Positions 16,758 to 24,883 of a DNA stretch of 38,022 nucleotides are shown here, in pieces. Positions within the stretch are counted from its first letter, which is position 1, and each line of letters starts with the position of its first letter. The position numbers and the translations under genes were made by a program. The stretch is from a bacterium (lineage in GTDB: Bacteria > Arandabacterota > Arandabacteria > Arandabacterales > Arandabacteraceae): assembly GCA_025774115.1 (NCBI GenBank), contig JALGWN010000002.1, positions 1-38,022 on the forward strand. The letters run 5' to 3'. The notes below the pieces were generated by a model. The model ran no database searches. It was not told the origin of the DNA and was given only the letters and a program-made list of their open reading frames with translations.

Positions 16758-17085
16758 CGGGCGCCTCCCCTGCTTTCCATTCACACTCGCTGCAGGCCGG
16801 TGTGCTCGCCTCCCCGGTTGGGCACTCGCGCTTTCCACACCCCGGCCGGTTGGCATGGGTGATATCGTCAAGGCATCCCAGAGCTTCCGCTCCGAGAACA
16901 CAGGGGTTTGCCGCCCTGAGGTTCTCTTCTTCTATACTTGCGGCGGTCTCGCTACGTTTTACCCTGATATCGGTGGGTGCTTCTATACCTATCTTGACAT
17001 GACCTCCGCTTATCTCCTTAAGCACAATCCTTACATTGTCCCCCACGTCTATCCCCTCTCCCATCTTGCGCTTGAGGATGAGCAT
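16750..17085 (-). CDS. csrA: CsrA with Cys-rich C-terminal extension
   Basis: This 111-residue protein has a typical CsrA core at 1-57 (MLILKRKMGEGIDVGDNVRI...VKIGIEAPTDIRVKRSE), which binds GGA-containing mRNA and regulates translation. The family is normally about 55-75 residues; here about 50 extra residues follow, with six Cys (62, 71, 83, 88, 98, 101) including C88-x9-C98-x2-C101. ATG 17085 overlaps the fliW stop (TGATG), so the antagonist FliW and CsrA are co-translated. A GTG one codon earlier is also possible. The stop overlaps the GT9 start by 8 bp. The tail may bind metal or respond to redox. Confidence 0.93.
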   Translation of the reverse strand: MLILKRKMGEGIDVGDNVRIVLKEISGGHVKIGIEAPTDIRVKRSETAASIEEENLRAANPCVLGAEALGCLDDITHANRPGCGKRECPTGEASTPACSECEWKAGEAPDA

Positions 17086-17612
17086 CACTCACCCCCGGTG
17101 TCGGGTGTGCCCGCGCTCCGAACGCGCGCATCCGGCGTGCCTGCACCAGGGGCCTGACCGCCCACCGGCACACCCGCCGCCTCCCTGACCGTTTCCAGGA
17201 TCGGCTGGTGGGGGGAGTAGCGCTGATCGTTAAGGACTACCTGCCGGGCAGTCTTCTTTTCCACATTTATAAGCACCGGCCCCCTCAAGTTGGCAGTCAT
17301 GTCCTCGGGGTTTTCCGGTATCACGACGACCGAAAAGACCGCGAGATTACCGAGCTCGGTCGCTTCGAGCGCATCCAGGTCTTCACGCGAGAGCAGTACC
17401 TCATAGTCGGGGAAAAACGTGAAAGTATCGACGATCACAAATGCCAGGTTGGGCTCGTACACCGCCTGGTACCAGAGAAAAGGCGACCCCTGGTTGTGCT
17501 GGATAAGCACGAACTTCTTAAACTCGGTAAACCCCAGCATCCCCTCCGGCATGTCCACGACGGATTGCTCTTCGACCTCGATCCAGCCGAAGCGTGACGT
17601 GTTGATTTTCAT
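17085..17612 (-). CDS. fliW: Flagellar assembly factor FliW
   Basis: This 175-residue protein binds either flagellin or CsrA. When free flagellin falls, FliW frees flagellin and captures CsrA, so flagellin translation resumes. The family core spans about 1-145 (MKINTSRFGWIEVEEQSVVDMPEGMLGF, ...LAVFSVVVIPENPEDMTANLRGPVL, ...QRYSPHQPI). The last 30 residues are Gly/Ala/Pro-rich and repeat AGTPD, an extension beyond the usual size. It follows flgL by 35 bp and is coupled to csrA by TGATG, the classic pair. Confidence 0.95.
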   Translation of the reverse strand: MKINTSRFGWIEVEEQSVVDMPEGMLGFTEFKKFVLIQHNQGSPFLWYQAVYEPNLAFVIVDTFTFFPDYEVLLSREDLDALEATELGNLAVFSVVVIPENPEDMTANLRGPVLINVEKKTARQVVLNDQRYSPHQPILETVREAAGVPVGGQAPGAGTPDARVRSAGTPDTGGE

Positions 17613-17647
17613 TGTCCAGACTCCTTTCCGGCAGTCATCCGGCCGGT

Positions 17648-18763
17648 TCAGGTAATAAAGTTGATTAGACTCGTATTCATGATCTGGGAGGCCGCAGCAA
17701 GGGCAGATTCATAGGCTATCTGCTCGGTCTGAAACCGCACCAGGACCTCAGCCATGTCGGCATCTTCGTAGCCTGAAATCAAGGCCTCCAGGTTTACCAT
17801 CTCGCTTTCCAGCCTGGACCCGGCCAGCCGGAAGGCGTTCTGCTTCATCCCATGGTCGCTTAAGACCGACGCCATGTGATCGAGCCCCGCTTCGATATCG
17901 TCCAGGGATCCGTTGACACCCGGCCCGTTGTTCCTCTGGAGCTCGTTCCTGACCGTTATCAAGAGATCGAAGATATCGAGGCGCGAGGCGAATATCTCCT
18001 CGCCGCCCGTGTTTATCTTCTCATGCAACCTCGGCGCAATCTCCCTCACGAGGTCGCCATCCGTACCGGGGACGTCGAGGGTAACGCTCGAGATGCCCTC
18101 GGTCTCATACGAGACGAAGTACGTATCCCCGGCTCCCATTGCCCCACCTTCAAGCCTTCTTATCCGGCCTCCCGCCGGATCGACCTGGTAATCCACGCCT
18201 TCCGTATAGACCTCACCCATCGCCCCTCTCACGGTGACAGAGCCTTCCGTGATGCCGGCATGGTCGAGCTCCACAAACTCAAGACCAGGAAAGCCAGCGG
18301 TCTCGCCTGTGACCGCGCGATTCGTGCTGTATGGAGGTGTCGTCGTATAGGTACCCGCGAAAACATACTTGCCGCCGTACCGGGTGTTGGCAAGGCCCAC
18401 CAGGCGTTCTATCAAGTCTTCCACCTGACCGGCCAGCACCTGTCGTTGACCGGCACTCTTGGTGTCGCTTGCGCCTTCTATAGCTATCTCCTTAAGCTCC
18501 ATTATGACCGTTACCATGGCATCCACTTCGGGCTCTGTGTTGTCGAGCCACGATAGCGCATCCTCGATGTTCCTCAAAAACTGCCGGTTATCGGTAAGGA
18601 TGGCCCTCGCCCGCATGGCCTTGGAAAGACTCAAGGGATCGTCCGAGGGTTTAAGAATCCTTTTGCCCGTGGCCAACTGGGTTTGGGCAAACTGGAGCCG
18701 CTCCATGGCCATGTTGGTATTGTTGAGTATCCTCTGTCTTATCATCTTGCCTGTAACGCGCAT
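17648..18763 (-). CDS. flgL: Hook-filament junction protein FlgL
   Basis: This 371-residue hook-associated protein 3 joins hook to filament together with FlgK. The N-terminal flagellin-like helix is RVTGKMIRQRILNNTNMAMERL, followed by QTQLATGKRILKPSDDP. The C-terminus is ETEQIAYESALAAASQIMN-type sequence typical of FlgL. The start is ATG 18763; a GTG lies one codon upstream. It is 16 bp after flgK and 35 bp before fliW. Confidence 0.95.
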   Translation of the reverse strand: MRVTGKMIRQRILNNTNMAMERLQFAQTQLATGKRILKPSDDPLSLSKAMRARAILTDNRQFLRNIEDALSWLDNTEPEVDAMVTVIMELKEIAIEGASDTKSAGQRQVLAGQVEDLIERLVGLANTRYGGKYVFAGTYTTTPPYSTNRAVTGETAGFPGLEFVELDHAGITEGSVTVRGAMGEVYTEGVDYQVDPAGGRIRRLEGGAMGAGDTYFVSYETEGISSVTLDVPGTDGDLVREIAPRLHEKINTGGEEIFASRLDIFDLLITVRNELQRNNGPGVNGSLDDIEAGLDHMASVLSDHGMKQNAFRLAGSRLESEMVNLEALISGYEDADMAEVLVRFQTEQIAYESALAAASQIMNTSLINFIT

Positions 18764-18779
18764 CACAAGCCCCCGGCTT

Positions 18780-20159
18780 CTATAGTGTCGACATTATGGT
18801 TTCCATCAGGTTATCTATGACGGTCACGAGCTTGACCGCTGCCTGGTAGGCGTGTTGCGCGGCGACAAGATTGGTCATCTCCTCATCGAGGCTCACACCT
18901 CGGACGCTCTCACGCCTCATATCTATTTCAGTAAGCAGCAGGTTCTCGACATCCTTATGCGCCGCCGCTCTTTCGGCCTCGATCCCAAGGTCCGCTATAA
19001 GCGATGCGTAGTAATCCTCCGCCGAGGTTCCTTGGGCTCCGAAGATGTCCGCGAGCCTAAGATCAGAGATCGCAAGCGCAATGACCCCACTGCCCGGGGT
19101 GCCGTCCCCTGAGGCAGCCACCAGGTTGGAATTCGCCCGCACCGCATCGGAGACCCGGATCGTGGCTGCCGTAGGCCGGTCAGGATCGAAGAAATCGCCC
19201 GCAGCCGCGCCGGTGAAGTCGAAGCCCGTCCTGTGGACCCGGTTCACCTCTTCCACGACGGTTCCGGCTATCTCATCAAGTCTCGCAAGATACCCGGGTA
19301 CAGTCGTATCCCGGCTCTGGAGCAGCCCGCCGAGTCTGCCCCCGGTTACCCTTATGGCCCGGCCGCCGGCCCCCAGGGTGACATCCGTAATGACGACATT
19401 GTTGTCACCGCGTACCGAGGTCCCCAGCAGGACCGCGGTCTTTCGCTCAACCAGGCTTTCGCTCCCGATCTTTACCGAGGTCGCCCCGTCGTTGGTCTCA
19501 AAGACCTGGATCTCCGCAAGACCCGACAGTTCATCAATGAGAAGATCGCGCTTGTCCCTAAGATCGCCGGCCTGATTGCCTGAGACTTCTGCTTCCACGA
19601 TGCGGCCGTTTAGGTGGGCAATCCTTTCCGCCAGCGAATTGATGTCACCCACGATACCTGCTATCTCCCTGTCGATGTTTTCCCTCATGCGGGTAAGCTG
19701 GGAGCTTATGTGGCCGAGTGAGGTACAAAGCGAAGTCGCCCTGGATACCACATAGGACCTCGACACCGCGCTCTCGGGCTGGTTGGCAAGCTCCTGCCAG
19801 GCATCCCAGAAATCCCTTAAGACGTCACCCAAGCCGGTGTCCGAGGGCTCTCCGAATGCCATCTCGACCTCGGACAGGCACTGCTCCAGGCTCTCGTACC
19901 TTGCGTAGGCTGTGTTCTCTCTCCTATAGGCGGCATCGAGATAGACATCGCGCATCCGCTCGAGCGTCCTTGTGTCCACGCCCAGACCTATCCTTCCCAA
20001 GGGCATATCCACAGCTTCGGCCTCGCCGAAGATGGGGCGTTTTCTCGAATATCCCGGCGTATTGACGTTGGCTATGTTGTTACCGTAAACACTCAGGGCA
20101 AGCTGGTAGGACGAGAGGGCCTTTCTGGCGATCTCGAGTCCCACTGTGAGTCCGATCAT
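18780..20159 (-). CDS. flgK: Hook-associated protein FlgK
   Basis: This 459-residue hook-filament junction protein is on the short side for FlgK. The N-terminal basal-body motif SVYGNNIANVNTPGYSRKRP (about 24-43) is intact, the D1-type coiled segment is at about 85-230, and the C-terminal motif SLDEEMTNLVAAQHAYQAAVKLV is present. The start ATG 20159 follows AAGGAG at 7 nt. It is followed by flgL, and flgN lies just upstream. Confidence 0.96.
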   Translation of the reverse strand: MIGLTVGLEIARKALSSYQLALSVYGNNIANVNTPGYSRKRPIFGEAEAVDMPLGRIGLGVDTRTLERMRDVYLDAAYRRENTAYARYESLEQCLSEVEMAFGEPSDTGLGDVLRDFWDAWQELANQPESAVSRSYVVSRATSLCTSLGHISSQLTRMRENIDREIAGIVGDINSLAERIAHLNGRIVEAEVSGNQAGDLRDKRDLLIDELSGLAEIQVFETNDGATSVKIGSESLVERKTAVLLGTSVRGDNNVVITDVTLGAGGRAIRVTGGRLGGLLQSRDTTVPGYLARLDEIAGTVVEEVNRVHRTGFDFTGAAAGDFFDPDRPTAATIRVSDAVRANSNLVAASGDGTPGSGVIALAISDLRLADIFGAQGTSAEDYYASLIADLGIEAERAAAHKDVENLLLTEIDMRRESVRGVSLDEEMTNLVAAQHAYQAAVKLVTVIDNLMETIMSTL

Positions 20160-20190
20160 GCTTGACTCCTTCCACCGGCCTCAGCCGGTT

Positions 20191-20685
20191 TCATATCTTC
20201 CTGTCCACCGCCAGCCGGCCGGTCGGGCAGGTCACATCACCGTCGGGTGTATATACGGTTGATGAGGTATCTTCCCCGGCGATCGTTCTCAGGGTCTTAC
20301 CGATATAGCAAAGCGACTGGTTTATGAGCATGCCGTTATGCTTGTTGAGGGTACCAATGGCTTCGAGTACGTCCTTAAGGGCTCGACGCACCTCACTGAG
20401 CCGCTCCCCATGCTGAGGGGCGGCTTCGATCAAGTGACTCAGGGTTACGTCTTCCTCATCGTCCGCGCCGAGCTGAACCGCGCCGAGGAGCGTTATACGC
20501 TCGCGCTCGAGTTTCGAGATTTCGCTTAGGGTCGCTATCTGGCCTTCGACCGATTGCTTGATCTCCTCGACCTTACCCCGCACCAGCGCCGCCTGCTGGG
20601 CTGCGAGGAGGGTGTGGAGATCTTGTAAGAGACCGGTCTCCTTGCCCAGAATCGCTATCAGTTGCTCGAGGGCTTCTTCCTCCAT
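20191..20685 (-). CDS. flgN: FlgN-type export chaperone for FlgK and FlgL
   Basis: This 164-residue protein is helical with long coiled-coil potential (LEQLIAILGKETGLLQDL, ...VEGQIATLSEISKLE, ...TLNKHNGMLINQSL). Size, heptad pattern and position directly before flgK and flgL match FlgN, the cytosolic chaperone that delivers these proteins to the export gate. Sequence conservation in the family is low, so the call rests largely on shape and gene order. Confidence 0.85.
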   Translation of the reverse strand: MEEEALEQLIAILGKETGLLQDLHTLLAAQQAALVRGKVEEIKQSVEGQIATLSEISKLERERITLLGAVQLGADDEEDVTLSHLIEAAPQHGERLSEVRRALKDVLEAIGTLNKHNGMLINQSLCYIGKTLRTIAGEDTSSTVYTPDGDVTCPTGRLAVDRKI

Positions 20686-20725
20686 GCCTTATCCCTTTCA
20701 GGGCCCTTGCTGGGCCATTCCCCTT

Positions 20726-21583
20726 CTATTCAATTCCGGGTGTTCTGAGTGCCTCCAGTTTGCCTTTGACACTCTCTACGTAATCTTGCGTCTCCTTATA
20801 GGGCGGGATACCGCCGTACTTTTCTACCGCCCCCGGACCGGCATTGTATGAAGCAAGTGCCAGCTCGAGGTTGCCCTTAAAGGTCTTAAGCATCTTGGCC
20901 AGGAAGCGTGTCCCGCCGAATATGTTCTGCACAGGATCGAAGGGGTCGCTAACCCCCAGTTCGCGGGCCGTGGGATCGGTCAGCTGCATAAGGCCCTTGG
21001 CCCCCTTGTGGGAAACCGCTTTGGGATTACCACCCGATTCCTGCATGATCACCGCCCGAACAAGGTCGGCACTCACGCCGAAGACCTCGGAAGCCGCCCT
21101 TATCGTGGAATCATAGATCTTCAAGATCCCGCCCAAGCCCGCCTTCTTGGGTTCACCCACTTGAGCCTGAGCAGCTCTATTACGGGCCGCGTTCGGCGGA
21201 GTCACATATGGCTCCCGCGTCCGGACCGGTGAGATCCGCACCTCCTTGCCCGGCCGCGGCCGCCCACTTTCCGACTCTATCCCCAAGGCCTTCTCAAGCA
21301 TGCCGGCAAGCCCGATACCGCCGGACTTGGCAAGCGCAAGGCTCAGCTGCTCATCCATCATGGACTTAAAGATATCGCCCCCAAACCCCGAATCCTCCTG
21401 GTCCTCATCCTGAAAAGCCTTCCTCATCGTGGAAAGCATCCGGTAAAGGAGGATGGATTCAAACTCGCGGCAGGCCTTGCGCGTCTTTGCCGTGTCCGCC
21501 GCCTCCTTGGACGGGCATGCGGAGCCGGCCGCGGACTTGCCTGCCAACCTGGAAACGATGTTGCCCAATCCCTGGATTTCCAT
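20726..21583 (-). CDS. flgJ: FlgJ rod-binding domain fused to SLT lytic transglycosylase
   Basis: This 285-residue periplasmic protein has a rod-capping FlgJ domain at about 30-100 (ACREFESILLYRMLSTMRKAF, DEQLSLALAKSGGIGLAGML) and a linker at about 105-150. A soluble lytic transglycosylase domain follows at about 160-280, with catalytic Glu182 in MQESGGNPKAV, then GAKGLMQLTDPTA and ASYNAGPGAVEKYGG. Enteric FlgJ carries a glucosaminidase domain instead, and many other species have rod domain only. Here rod capping and cell-wall drilling come from one chain. No clear signal peptide is seen, as expected for export by the flagellar route. Confidence 0.93.
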   Translation of the reverse strand: MEIQGLGNIVSRLAGKSAAGSACPSKEAADTAKTRKACREFESILLYRMLSTMRKAFQDEDQEDSGFGGDIFKSMMDEQLSLALAKSGGIGLAGMLEKALGIESESGRPRPGKEVRISPVRTREPYVTPPNAARNRAAQAQVGEPKKAGLGGILKIYDSTIRAASEVFGVSADLVRAVIMQESGGNPKAVSHKGAKGLMQLTDPTARELGVSDPFDPVQNIFGGTRFLAKMLKTFKGNLELALASYNAGPGAVEKYGGIPPYKETQDYVESVKGKLEALRTPGIE

Positions 21584-21604
21584 GTCTTCCCTGCGCCACT
21601 CCTC

Positions 21605-22735
21605 TTAGATTATCTTTATCCGCGCCCTCAGGGCTCCCGCCTCTTTGAGCGCCTGAAATATGGCGATGATGTCCCTCGGACTAACACCCAGGGCGTTTAG
21701 GGCCCTGGCCACCTCGGCCACACTGGAGGATTCATCAAACGCTACGAGCCGGCTTTGCTCGACCTCGGCCTGGATGTGGCTATCTTCGGTCACCACCGTC
21801 TGGCCTGTCCCCTTGGCCGAGAAAGCCGGCGGCTGGGATATCACAGGCCAGGACCTTATCTCGATGCTCAAACCCCCGTGGGCAATGGCTACAGCACCTA
21901 TCGTCACATTGTCACCCGCGACGATGGTGCCGGTCTTTTCGTTTATTACAACTATTGCGGCCACATCCGGGTGCACCCGCGTGGTCTCCACCTTGGCGAT
22001 GAAGTCCACCACCGCACCGCTCATCCGCACCTCTTCGGGAAGCGTGACCCTCACCATGGCCGGGTCGAGCGCCACGGCTTCTATATCATCGAAGGCCATC
22101 GTTATCGCTTTGCTTATTCTCGAGGCCGTCGTGTAATCCGGGTAGAAGAGCATGATATCGACATAGTCGCTCTGTAGCCCCCCCACACCGGCCTCGGCTT
22201 CCACCACAGCACCCGACGGGATGCGCCCCACCAAGGTGTAATTCTTGCTTATCTGGTCGCCCCCAGCACCGGCGGCCTTGAAACCGCCTACAGAGACCGG
22301 GCCCTGGGCCGTGGCATAGAACTTGTTGTCGGTACCCTTTAAGGGCGAAAGGAGAAGCGTTCCCCCTTCCAGGCTCTTGGCATCCCCAAGCGAGGAGACC
22401 GTGACATCTATCCTGGTTCCCACCCTTGCCGTCAGGGGCATCTCCGCCGATACGATCGCGGCGGCGACATTCTTGGTCTTCACCTTGTTCTTGGGCACGG
22501 TTATGCCCATGCGGGTGAGCATGTTGGTCACCGACTGGACCGTGAATTCGGTGCCCTTGCTGTCACCCGTACCGTCGAGGCCCACCACGAGACCGTAACC
22601 AATGAGGCGTATCTCGCCGTCGGTCCCCACCCTGCTTATATCCTTTATCCGCGGTATGGCCGCCGCGGTATCGGTCCCCAGGCAGAACCCCAGGGCCACC
22701 AGCAAGCCTACAGAGAGAAGTACGTTCCTTCGCAT
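21605..22735 (-). CDS. flgI: Flagellar P-ring protein FlgI
   Basis: This 376-residue protein has an N-terminal Sec signal peptide (about 1-27, RNVLLSVGLLVALGFCLG) and the FlgI motifs RIKDISRVG, GYGLVVGLDGTGD, NVAAAIVSAEMP and, at the end, GVSPRDIIAIFQALKEAGAL. It forms the bearing ring in the peptidoglycan layer. The start ATG 22735 follows AAGG. It lies 14 bp downstream of flgH, with flgA upstream encoding the P-ring chaperone. Confidence 0.97.
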   Translation of the reverse strand: MRRNVLLSVGLLVALGFCLGTDTAAAIPRIKDISRVGTDGEIRLIGYGLVVGLDGTGDSKGTEFTVQSVTNMLTRMGITVPKNKVKTKNVAAAIVSAEMPLTARVGTRIDVTVSSLGDAKSLEGGTLLLSPLKGTDNKFYATAQGPVSVGGFKAAGAGGDQISKNYTLVGRIPSGAVVEAEAGVGGLQSDYVDIMLFYPDYTTASRISKAITMAFDDIEAVALDPAMVRVTLPEEVRMSGAVVDFIAKVETTRVHPDVAAIVVINEKTGTIVAGDNVTIGAVAIAHGGLSIEIRSWPVISQPPAFSAKGTGQTVVTEDSHIQAEVEQSRLVAFDESSSVAEVARALNALGVSPRDIIAIFQALKEAGALRARIKII

Positions 22736-22749
22736 CTTGGTCCTTACCT

Positions 22750-23322
22750 TTAGAAAAAGAGTGAAACGATTCGGGAGATGATCCCGGGCTTGCTGCCCGA
22801 GGTCACAAGTCCCTTGCCCTTGTATTCGATCTGTGTATTGGCAATCTCCGTCGAGTAGACGATGTTGTCGGCCGATATATCCTGCGGTCTCACCGTCCCT
22901 GTGATGGTGAGGATCTCCTTCTCATCGTTGACCACTATCTCCCGCTTCCCCTCGATCTCGAGGTTGCCGTTCGGGGCAACACTCACGACTGTGGCCGCCA
23001 ACTTTCCCACGATGCTCCCGGCGCGCTCGGTGCTTCCACGGCCTTCATGCTCCCTGCCGATGTTTGCACTCAGCGAGAAGGGGTTGACTAAATCCATGGG
23101 CCCGGTGCCCGAACCCTCAGTGAAAAAGCGAGACTCTTTCTCGGTATCGAGGCCCGAGCTGTTGGAGGCCATGGTCTTCTCGAGGATGATTATGGTTACG
23201 ACATCCCCCACACCCACGGCCTTAAGATCGGTATAGAGCGATCCCTGGGCCCAGGTCCCGGCGGGAATACACATGAAGAGAAGCACTGCGGCACCCAACG
23301 TGATCCATCTTGGCTTTCTCAT
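22750..23322 (-). CDS. flgH: Flagellar L-ring protein FlgH
   Basis: This 190-residue outer-membrane ring protein has a hydrophobic signal (residues 7-25), then SLYTDLKAVGVGDVVTIIILEKTMASN and LEIEGKREIVVNDEKEILTITGTVRPQDI, typical FlgH segments. Start ATG 23322 is chosen over two earlier Mets because GAGG lies 8 nt before it. FlgH is usually a lipoprotein with an LxGC lipobox; here the only Cys in the signal (C18 in LLFMCIPAG) has no lipobox context, so it may be cleaved as a non-lipidated protein after TWA. It follows flgA by 10 bp. Confidence 0.93.
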   Translation of the reverse strand: MRKPRWITLGAAVLLFMCIPAGTWAQGSLYTDLKAVGVGDVVTIIILEKTMASNSSGLDTEKESRFFTEGSGTGPMDLVNPFSLSANIGREHEGRGSTERAGSIVGKLAATVVSVAPNGNLEIEGKREIVVNDEKEILTITGTVRPQDISADNIVYSTEIANTQIEYKGKGLVTSGSKPGIISRIVSLFF

Positions 23323-23332
23323 TGTCATGACC

Positions 23333-24073
23333 TCAAAGCATGCTTTCGTCCAGAACAACCAGGCTCTTACCCGCAACCGTCCCCACCAACCGCTTCCCCG
23401 TTGTAAGGTCCTGCACCTTTATGAGTTCTCCCATCTCACCGTCTTCTAAGGCCTTGGCCCTGGAGGTGACCGTCACCTTCCCCAAAAGGACCGCCACCGT
23501 AACCCCCGCCCCCCTGTCCACCAGAGGCACCGCCTCCACGTCCGAAGCCTTCAGCATGTTGCCCAGGCTTATGACTCGCCGGGCTCGCTTGCCCGCAACT
23601 TCGGCCGGCACCGTAAAGTAGGCATCGGTAAGATGTGTGATCTCCCGCGTCTCCGTCCGAAGCGCCCCTCCGGTTACAATCTCGTGCCGGTTCAAGCGTT
23701 CTGCGGCCACAAGCACAGAGGCATAGACCCTTACCCGCGCCGTCGCCGCATAGGTGAGTGACCCGCCGCCATCCAAGAGGAAAGTCACCTTCACGGGTAC
23801 CGTACCTATCACAGGCTTGGTGGAAAAAAGGTCGAGCCTGAAATCCGCGACCTCGCGCGGCTCGACAGCAAACATGGGAAGGGCGATAGCGACCGCAACC
23901 GAATCGGCCGGCATGGTGACCCGGTCCCGCACGAAACTCTCCGCCGAAACCCGGACCATCTCAGTCAGTGAATTCATGGTGTCGGCCCGGCCCGCAAGCG
24001 CCATCCCAGGCAGGGCAAGCACCAGGAGCCCAAGAAGCGAAAGCCTGAGTATCACACGAATCCTAACCTTCAT
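23333..24073 (-). CDS. flgA: FlgA, P-ring assembly chaperone
   Basis: This 246-residue periplasmic protein has a signal peptide (about 1-28, VILRLSLLGLLVLALPGMALA). The C-terminal SAF/ChapFlgA domain (about 115-245) shows AAERLNRHEIVTGGALRTE, GKRARRVISLGNMLKASDV, and LGKVTVTSRAKALEDGEMGELIKVQ. It assists P-ring formation by FlgI. The start ATG 24073 lies four bases past the flgG stop, with AGG in the flgG end as ribosome site; a GTG one codon earlier is possible. Confidence 0.93.
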   Translation of the reverse strand: MKVRIRVILRLSLLGLLVLALPGMALAGRADTMNSLTEMVRVSAESFVRDRVTMPADSVAVAIALPMFAVEPREVADFRLDLFSTKPVIGTVPVKVTFLLDGGGSLTYAATARVRVYASVLVAAERLNRHEIVTGGALRTETREITHLTDAYFTVPAEVAGKRARRVISLGNMLKASDVEAVPLVDRGAGVTVAVLLGKVTVTSRAKALEDGEMGELIKVQDLTTGKRLVGTVAGKSLVVLDESML

Positions 24074-24076
24074 CAC

Positions 24077-24865
24077 TTACCTCACAATGTTATTTACAAT
24101 CGCCAGCATGTCATCGGCCGTCTTTATGGCCTTGGAGTTGATTTCATAGGCCCGCTGGGCCACGATCATATTAACCATCTCTTCCACGATCTCTACGTTG
24201 GCGGTCTCAAGGTAACCCTGGTAGATCTCGCCGTTCCCCTCGAGGCCGGGTGTTCCGGCGATGGGGTCACCCGCCGCCGAGGTCTCCACCATGAGGTTTC
24301 GTCCAATGGACTTTAGCCCCGCCGGATTTAAGAAACGCACTAGTTCGATCCGTCCCACTTCCTGCGTATCCATCTCGTTGCCGACCCTCACACCCACGGT
24401 GCCGTCCCTGGCGATCATGATCTCGGTCGCACCCTCGGGGATACTGATCTCGGGATCTACGACCTCTCCATCCGTGGTAACAAACCTGCCGTCGGCTGAG
24501 AGTTTCAAGGCCCCGTCACGCGTGTAGGCATAGGTGCCGTCGGCCATGAGTACCCTCAGGAACCCGCCCCCGTTTATCGCGATATCCAGGGGATTGCTCG
24601 TCGGAAGCAGCTCCCCCTGGGAGAAGATCCTGGTGGTCGCCACCGGCACCACCCCGTAGCCCACCTCAAGCGATGTCGGCCGCTCCACACCCTGGCGTGC
24701 TATGCCGCCCGGGGACCTGGTTGTCTGGTAGAAAAGATCCTGGAACTCCACCTTGCTTCGCTTGAAACCCGTGGTGTTTATGTTGGCAAGGTTGTTTGCG
24801 ATATTATCGACATTAAGCTGCTGGGCGGCCATACCCGTCGCCGCCGTCTTGAGTGCCCTTATCAT
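24077..24865 (-). CDS. flgG: Distal rod protein FlgG
   Basis: This 262-residue rod protein has typical length and motifs: N-terminal ALKTAATGMAAQQLNVDNIA, NLANINTTGFKRSKVEFQDL, the FlgG-type NPLDIAINGGGFLRV, and C-terminal VEEMVNMIVAQRAYEINSKA. It forms the distal part of the drive shaft crossing the P and L rings. It follows flgF by 18 bp. Confidence 0.97.
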   Translation of the reverse strand: MIRALKTAATGMAAQQLNVDNIANNLANINTTGFKRSKVEFQDLFYQTTRSPGGIARQGVERPTSLEVGYGVVPVATTRIFSQGELLPTSNPLDIAINGGGFLRVLMADGTYAYTRDGALKLSADGRFVTTDGEVVDPEISIPEGATEIMIARDGTVGVRVGNEMDTQEVGRIELVRFLNPAGLKSIGRNLMVETSAAGDPIAGTPGLEGNGEIYQGYLETANVEIVEEMVNMIVAQRAYEINSKAIKTADDMLAIVNNIVR

Positions 24866-24883
24866 TCGTTATACCCCCTTAAG

